Shown here: piece after piece, positions 57,720-64,000 of the stretch
Position numbering within the stretch: position 1 is the stretch's first letter
Layout: the number at the start of each line of letters is the position of its first letter
NCBI RefSeq assembly: GCF_002865645.1
Contig: NW_020194557.1
Location: 930,001-994,000 of the forward strand
Length of the DNA: 64,000 nucleotides
Direction: 5' to 3'
Source: Hyaloscypha bicolor E
Taxonomy: Eukaryota > Ascomycota > Leotiomycetes > Helotiales > Hyaloscyphaceae
The notes under the pieces: model-generated
Told to the model about the DNA's origin: nothing
The model's input: only the letters and a program-made list of their open reading frames with translations
The model's database searches: none
Translations under genes and position numbers: made by a program

Positions 57720-58811
57720 GAGAAGGAGCAGAGATGTGTATGTACATTAGCATGGAGATGGAGGATGAGTGATGAATTGAGCGTAAAAGCAACTGAGTCT
57801 AATTCCAAATGTACCGCCTACCTGCGAACTGTACAGTACAATCACATTCCTCTCCTCTCTTCTCTCCAAATATCCCGTCGCCTCGGTCCTCGTAAAACCT
57901 CCAACAAGAAACAGGTCCTATTCCATGTAAAACCGGCGTCCCGGGCTCTACAAAGCAATTCCCTCTTCAAGCGAGCACCAGGGAAGTACCCCGCAATAAC
58001 CGTCGATCCCGGACCGGATCTATGTCCGCTAAGCCAGCGGGTTCGCCCCATCCGGAATTCCGGGGCGATCTACATGCTGGCTTGGTCAGCAGTGGAGTGA
58101 CAAAGTGACACCACTGTGGTGGCGAAAGGCGTATCTATTCTACTTTTTCCTGTGCAGATGAATGATGGCATTTCGTAAATCCGATAGTGAAGGAATCCTG
58201 TTTCTGTGATTGTTTTCGCTTGTAAGGGGCGGGGTTGTCATATGAGTGTGTGGGAAGGAAGGAAGGAATCACGATTGGAAGCACAAGCAGAAGGGGTTGT
58301 TAATGCGATATATTTCTTGGTGGAGCGAAGGTACTGTAGCTAGGCAGGTTGAAAATGCAGCAAACGCGATGCGCCAACCTTGAGTCCTCAAAATCCCAAC
58401 CACCCGTTCCCATAAAATCATAAATCCCCGAACCTTCAGACTCCACTGCCCAGGCCCGTGTCTCTGTAGTTCGTCCTTCTAACGCGACTCCTTTCTGGTG
58501 TAGCCGAGTACTACGCTCTGCAGCTGCTGTCCCAATCTTTCTCTTGAACATTCTGTTCGTCTTTTGCCGCCTGATGCCTCCCGCGTGGAACCGCTGATCC
58601 CTTCCTTGACTTTCTCAACTCCCTTCGACCGTTGGCAATTGGCGACGTGGCCGCTCGACTCCCGTAGGTCCAGCAAATATCTCTCATATTCTCTTGTTGC
58701 TGGTGGTCGTGGTCGTGATGCACGCATGTGACACGACAGTCTGGTGACCTCGACGTGATGCCCAACCCGGAGAAATAACCCAATCCAAATCCCTTTCACA
58801 TGCAATCCCTC
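57720..58811. other. Intergenic, no gene supported
   Basis: This is the 3' flank of SOD2 and of the next reverse-strand gene. Several overlapping frames (57765-58100 forward; 58300-58805 reverse) lack recognisable motifs. Confidence 0.35.
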
Positions 58812-59141
58812 TCACTTCTTCTGCCGACTTCGTCCTCTCTGTCATATTGTCAGCATTCATTCATTCCTTAGAGACTCGGCCAAAATGGAAAGGGGCAAAC
58901 TCACATGCTCACGTGATCCCTGCCTGTGCTCCACCGCGTATCTGTTCTCCTCATACAGCAAATTCAACGGCTTGCCATCAAACATCAGATCCTTATCGTC
59001 GATACTATAAGGCAGTTTCCAGGACTGCGCGTGCAAGTCGACTTCTCGTTCCTCCTTGGAAGAGGAGGAGGAGGAGGAGTTGGAGGAAGTGCGGACGCCG
59101 GTGATGAGGTAGTACTGTTTGTCTGAGTTTTGAGAGGCCAT
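58812..59141 (-). CDS. Small protein of unknown function
   Basis: Two reverse-strand exons, 58905-59141 and 58812-58838, give about 87 residues. The 66-base intron has a GTGAGT donor and a GACAG acceptor. Exon 1 reads MASQNSDKQYYLITGVRTSS, a Ser run (likely expanded: SSNSSSSSSSKEEREVD), then WKLPYSIDDKDLMFDGKPLN and LLYEENRYAVEHRQGSREH. Exon 2 adds RGRSRQKK, a basic tail that fits the charged C-terminus. DDKDLMFDGKPLNLLYEENR looks like a conserved core, but the family is not recognised. The ATG at 59141 has a good context after an A-rich leader. The other acceptor two bases later opens a longer, less protein-like tail. Confidence 0.6.
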
Positions 59142-60780
59142 GTTTTCTTTCGCTTGGGTGTGACGAATGATAAGTGATGGAAGTGTTTTGGATTTGAGTA
59201 TTTATTTGAGTGAGGATGGAGACGGGAGGGTGTTTAAATAATGTAGATCAGATCAGACCAGAGGTAGGAGTTTGGATGGAAAGGACGTAGTCGGGATTAT
59301 AAGGTCGGTCGGGAGAACGAGGTAAGTAAGTCGGTGACGTGCGGCGAGGCGAGGCGGGAGCGAGCCAAGTAATAAGTCAGACACCGACAGCTCAGCCTTG
59401 TTTTGTTGGTCTTGGGTCGGGGTCTGCCGTGCGGACGTGTTTTGTGTGTTGTGTGTTGTGTGTTGGGATGTTCGTGCTCGACCTTCCGGTTCCGTTTCGT
59501 TGGTGTGACGTTTGCGACTTTCGCTTTCGCTTTAGCTTTGATCGCGATTCATTCATTAAATCCTGTTCCGCGGGTGGCACACACTGCCTTTATTTATATC
59601 TCTCACCTACAAAGCAGATGCGGCAAAAAGGCGCATCCTGATTCTCGGACATTGATTACCGTACAGCTGAGATGCGAGTAAGGGACGAAAGGCGGTCCCG
59701 CCGTAATGGTTGCATCACGGCCAGCCCACCACCGCGCTGTCATGATCTGTTGTTCCTGATGACTTGATGCGGAAAGGGTGTAGATCACATTCCCAGTCCA
59801 GGCTCGGAGCGCCCATGGCTGTCAACCATGTCAGCTCGGATTTGGGTGCGCTGAGTCGAGTCGGTGAAAGCGGCAGCAGCGGTATTGGGGAGCGGATGCC
59901 GGGCGCTGGGAACGATCGGAGATGGGGATGGGGATGGGCTGGCTGGCCCGTTGGGAGGGGGAGGACCCCACGATCATGCCATTCGCTGCATCTGGATCGC
60001 AAAAGCCACAGCTGGACCTCGTTGAGGCAGCCAGAAGCCACGTCCGGACCTCGTGGAAGTATGAGCAAGAGCATGATCCCATATGCGACCGCATTGAGGA
60101 CGATAACTACGTCGTACCCCGTTCTTGTCTGGTGAGCTCGGATGGGATGGGAGGGTGGTAACACCTGACCATCGACGTATCCTTTGCACATGCGTGGTGA
60201 CCAAAACCTCGACATCTCGATTTCGTGATTAGGTGAGCATTAATTAATTATTGCGCCGAGGATACGAAATAGGACGACGCAGATGCCGGATCAAGGCACT
60301 GACTGCTCACTCACTCACTCACTCACTCACTCACTCACTCACTATCACTGTATGTCACCGTCAGGCGTCAGCCAGCAGCTGCGAGTCAGCGAGATGCAAC
60401 CTGATGATTGATGAATTACTGTGAGGCCACGACTAATCCATCCATCCCCCCGAGGTCCGAATCTTGCCCGTAGGGACTGGTACGTCTTCACACTTTATCA
60501 GAATGACTTCGCCGTCTTTCTCAAGGATGAAGAAATTAATTGATTCTGCACGCCGGCCCCGTTCATCTATTCGGGTTATTGTTGGGAAGCGGGAAAGGGT
60601 GGGATGGAGGGTGACATGTGACGTGGGGTCGCTGTTACTGTGATTTCTGATCATGCTTTTGTACGTAATCTAATTCCACGTGGAATCACGTAAGCTCGTT
60701 CGAGCCTATTAAAGGGCCCAAACGTGCAGGAATGGAAACGTTACGTCCTTTTTAACCTTTCCAATCACATATAGTAGTAA
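59142..60780. other. Intergenic, microsatellite-bearing, no gene supported
   Basis: Overlapping frames on both strands at 59339-60215 are GC-rich shadows without motifs. A 73-codon reverse frame at 60433-60654 starts with ATG but is not recognised. The (TCAC)n run lies at 60306-60343. Confidence 0.35.
60306..60343 (+). repeat. (CTCA)n microsatellite
   Basis: About nine and a half uninterrupted CTCA units. Confidence 0.95.
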
Positions 60781-60879
60781 TGCCTTAAAAGGGCTCAGTT
60801 TTATCTGAGGCCTTATACTAGAATTCTATTCCGGAGTTTCCAGAGAGATATATTAAACAAGTATTATTAATATGCTCCC

Positions 60880-63800
60880 TATAGCCGCCCCTCGCTTTAG
60901 AGCAAGCTATCCCCGAAATTAGAGCACCTATTATAATAAAACAAGGATATACTCTAATAACTACCTCTCTGGAAAAGTCATTTGAGGGTCGGACAAGTAA
61001 TTCCCTCCCTATAGGTCAAGCTATGAGAAGTGAAAATCTCGGCCAATCTCGTTAAGGTTCTTCTACTTATTTGACTTATATAGCAGAGGCATCTGACTAT
61101 TAAATATACTAACTATAAACTAGCTTCTATTCTCCGGGCCTACCTCTCCTAATATAAGCTAATCTCGGGAAAAGTAGGAACTTGCCGGGCGAGTTTTTAT
61201 ATTCCTAGTAATAGCTAAATATTAGAAAAGATTAGTAACTCTATTAAACGAGTTTACTAGATAGGCTAATTAAGACTCTATAGTAATAATCCTGGAGAAA
61301 TTCTACTACCCGAATAGAGCAGAAAGCTTAGTAGAATAAGGCCGAGCCTGGGCCTATCCAAGACTACTAAGATAAAGTAGAGAAATCTATTATCCTAATA
61401 TTAGGCCTCAAATAAGGAGAAGAAGAGTCTAGAAATTAACTAAACCTACTAAAACCCCGTATAAGGATACTACCGGAATAGAGGAGTTATAAACCTCTAT
61501 TTCAGAAATCGAGTTACAGAGAACCTAACTAGTTCTCGGCTTAAACTTATAAGCTTTCTATACTCGACCGAATTAGGGACCTATAAAAAGGAAAATAAAA
61601 AGGGAAATCTATCCAGATCTCGACTAATAAACTCTAGTTATTTCTCTTCTTAAATTACTTATTTCTTTATACCCGAGTTACTATATCTTTTAATAAAAGA
61701 CCTAATCTTACTATAATAGGAGCTAGTTAAGATATAAATTACCCTACTAAAGAAAAGTCCCTGAGTAATACTATATAACTATTTTAATACCTTATTAGAA
61801 ACTTATAAGAGTATTTATCTTATATAAATAAGATAGCCTAGTAGGTTTCTAGCTTAGTTACTTACTAAGCTATTATTAATAGAGATTTGGCCGCTTTACG
61901 AGATTATATAACTAGTTTTCTTAGTATTATTAATATACTTAATAATTATATAGTTTATATTTCTAGCTTATTTAGAGATCTTTTCTTAGCTATAGCTAAC
62001 TTACAGAAATATATCTGAGAACTTGCCCGAGTTCTAAATAATATATAAGAAAATACTAATATAGCTATTAATAATCTTATTACCCAAGTTTAAGCAAAGC
62101 TTATTTCTTTAATCCAGGCTATAAACGCTTATTCTTAAACTTTAATTACCCTAGCTATCTCTAAATTAGATAATACTACTACTACTAAAGAAGTATCTAC
62201 TCCCTTAACCTCTGGGCCTAGAAATCTTCCTAAAGCCTCTATAAAGTCCGGAAAAGCTATAGTCAAATATATATTTTATTTTAGAATAAGAATTAGAGAT
62301 TATTCTAAGTATAATAAAGATTAAATAAATAATATAGCCTATTTTTAAACTATAGAAGCCTACTTATAACTTAATAAATATTAAACCCTTACTCGAGCTA
62401 AGATTTCCAAAAAATAAGTATTAGCCCTTTTCTCGGATATACTTAAAGAAAAAGCCTTAAAGTAATAAATATAATTAAAGAAAAGTACTATTCTTTTGAG
62501 TAATCCTATTCTCTTTACTATTACTAGTTTTTTTACTATTATTTATACGGAATTTCAGGAGCTTAATATAGAGAATAAAAGATAATAATACTATAAGAAA
62601 GTTTAGTAAACTAGTTCTATTTAAGGCTATATTACGGTATTTAAGAATTGCCTTATATACCTTAATCCTTAATTATCTAATTATAAGATTTTTTACTAAT
62701 TTAAGAAAGGGCTTAATAAGAAGATTAAATTTGAGATATTTACTTATTATTTAAATATTAATAGCCTAGTAAAATACTAGATACTAGCGGACTTTATTAA
62801 CTGAGTATTTAAGAAAGCTAGAGTAAAGAATAGCTTATCTCATATAAGATTTCGCCCTACTTCTTATCTCAAACCTTCTTTTTCTTAGCCAAGGCTAGAT
62901 AAAGAACTTAAATAACTCAATTATATTACTTTCTTTATACCTAATAAGAAAAAGAGCCCTAAGCTTTTTAAGACTTAGTACTTAGTAAATTAAGCCTGCT
63001 TTATATACGGAAGTAAAGACTATTACTTTTCCTCTTATTTTAAGACCTCGTAATTAGCCTCTAAGACCTTATAATTACCTAAGAAAGCTTCTTATTCGGG
63101 AAACTAGAATTATTTCTAGTATTAGCTTAATTAGAAAATAATTTAGTACGGGCTAATTAATAAGCGTATAAAAATACTCTAGAGCCGCTTATATTATGCG
63201 AAACCAAGGCTCTTTTAGTTATAACTAAGGTTTATTCTTAGCTAAAGCTTAAAAACTTTTTCTTATATAAATTCTTTAAGAAACTATTTTCTTTTAATAT
63301 TACTAGAAATAATTTACTTATATTTACTACCTATAACTAATAAAAAACTACTTTCAAGTATTTACTTAATAGTAGATTTATATATAATTAGGCTAATACT
63401 TTATTTATAAATTAATAAAATTAACCTATTTTTTTTTCTTCTCTTATTATAATTGAGTTTATAAATAAAAAGATAAAAGAAGTACTAGCTACTACTACTA
63501 TTCTCGGCCAAATTAGATACTATTACCTTTCTATATAAGCTATAACTATAGACTTACTATACGAATATAATATTATACTTGAAATACCCTAGTTATAAGT
63601 CTTTAATTCCTATATTAATTAACTCTATTTAACTATTTAGATCCGAGATTTTAAGAGAACTTACTTACTTATAGCTAATTAGGATTACTATTAACTAGCC
63701 CAAGTTATAAAGCTTAACCTTATTATAACTAAAAGTATTTATAAAATAGCTAGAAAAACCTAAAGCTTTATTATGAATTTGTTTTTTATTTGGCCCCAGA

Positions 63801-64000
63801 TTTTAGAAAATTAAATAAGCCTAAATAATTTACTTAAGGATATTCCTGCTCTTTTTAAGGAAGTTATCCGGAAATATATAAAGGCCTTTTATTTAGACTT
63901 ACTAGATTACTTATTATTTAGTAAAGTAATCTAATACTTAATTAATACTAGAGATACCTAGCTAGTTAATTTAGTAGCTTATTTCCTTTCTTAATCTTAG
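60880..64000 (+). mobile_element. RIP-decayed Ty3/gypsy LTR retrotransposon, gag to start of pol, running off the window
   Basis: The tract is AT-rich with stops in all frames, yet frames can be followed on the plus strand. Near 62990-63050 a frame reads C-F-I-Y-G-S-K-D-Y-Y-F-S-S-Y. This keeps the exact C-x2-C-x4-H-x4-C spacing of a gag zinc knuckle, with Cys and His positions changed to Tyr as C-to-T (or G-to-A) mutation would do. Near 63900-64000 it reads VIRKYIKAFYLDL and then INTRDT*LVNLVAYFLS, which resembles the DTGDA.PVN.PAY segment that opens gypsy reverse transcriptase. Gag-to-RT order fits Ty3/gypsy. The LTRs are not resolved. The left edge at about 60880 is only a composition change. 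Confidence 0.65.

Noticed and set aside
58511..58805. Longer reverse-strand frames as the second exon of the small gene at 59141
   Set aside because: They need a weaker acceptor and give a low-quality, unrelated tail. The RGRSRQKK ending is simpler.

Overview
This window is chromosomal DNA of a filamentous ascomycete (Pezizomycotina). The evidence is short 45-90 base introns with GT..AG ends and CTGAC/CTAAC branch sites, a HET-domain gene, a HET-NACHT-WD40 relic, a CAP20/perilipin gene and strongly two-speed base composition. Gene choice and the heavy AT-rich decay would fit a leotiomycete-like plant-associated fungus, but that placement is inference.

Layout: 1-6.5 kb is gene-bearing, with an F-box/WD40 protein and a P-loop GTPase with coiled coil. 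6.5-8.7 kb is thin, with one possible relic. 8.7-13.4 kb is an AT-rich island with no readable frame. 13.5-20.5 kb is a decayed HET-NACHT-WD40 (HNWD) gene carrying a Fot1/pogo-type transposon that landed inside one WD repeat. 20.5-21.5 kb has a minisatellite, and 21.5-30.4 kb is a second long AT-rich island with a 16-base satellite. 30.7-33.3 kb is a four-exon gene joining a fungal NLR-type N-terminal region, a ubiquitin-like domain and a Ser/Thr kinase. 33.8-35.1 kb is an aldo/keto reductase pseudogene running into a doubtful secreted-protein gene. 36.0-37.1 kb is a calcineurin-like phosphoesterase, followed by a 2EXR-domain gene, CAP20, a HET-domain gene, a 973-base hAT-type MITE and a secreted Asn-rich protein. 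53-59 kb is a conserved housekeeping block: DEAD-box helicase HAS1, GINS subunit PSF3, mitochondrial MnSOD and a small conserved-looking protein. 60.9-64 kb is a mutated Ty3/gypsy element that runs off the window.

The AT-rich tracts look like products of repeat-induced point mutation (RIP). Where frames can still be followed, TGG has become TAG, CAA/CAG has become TAA/TAG, and Cys and His codons of a zinc knuckle have become Tyr. The HNWD relic and the Fot1 transposase carry the same kind of lesion.

The biologically richest theme is self/non-self recognition. Within about 32 kb the window holds a broken HNWD STAND gene, an intact HET gene, and an unusual NLR-like kinase in which the usual NACHT/WD part is absent and a kinase sits at the C-terminus.
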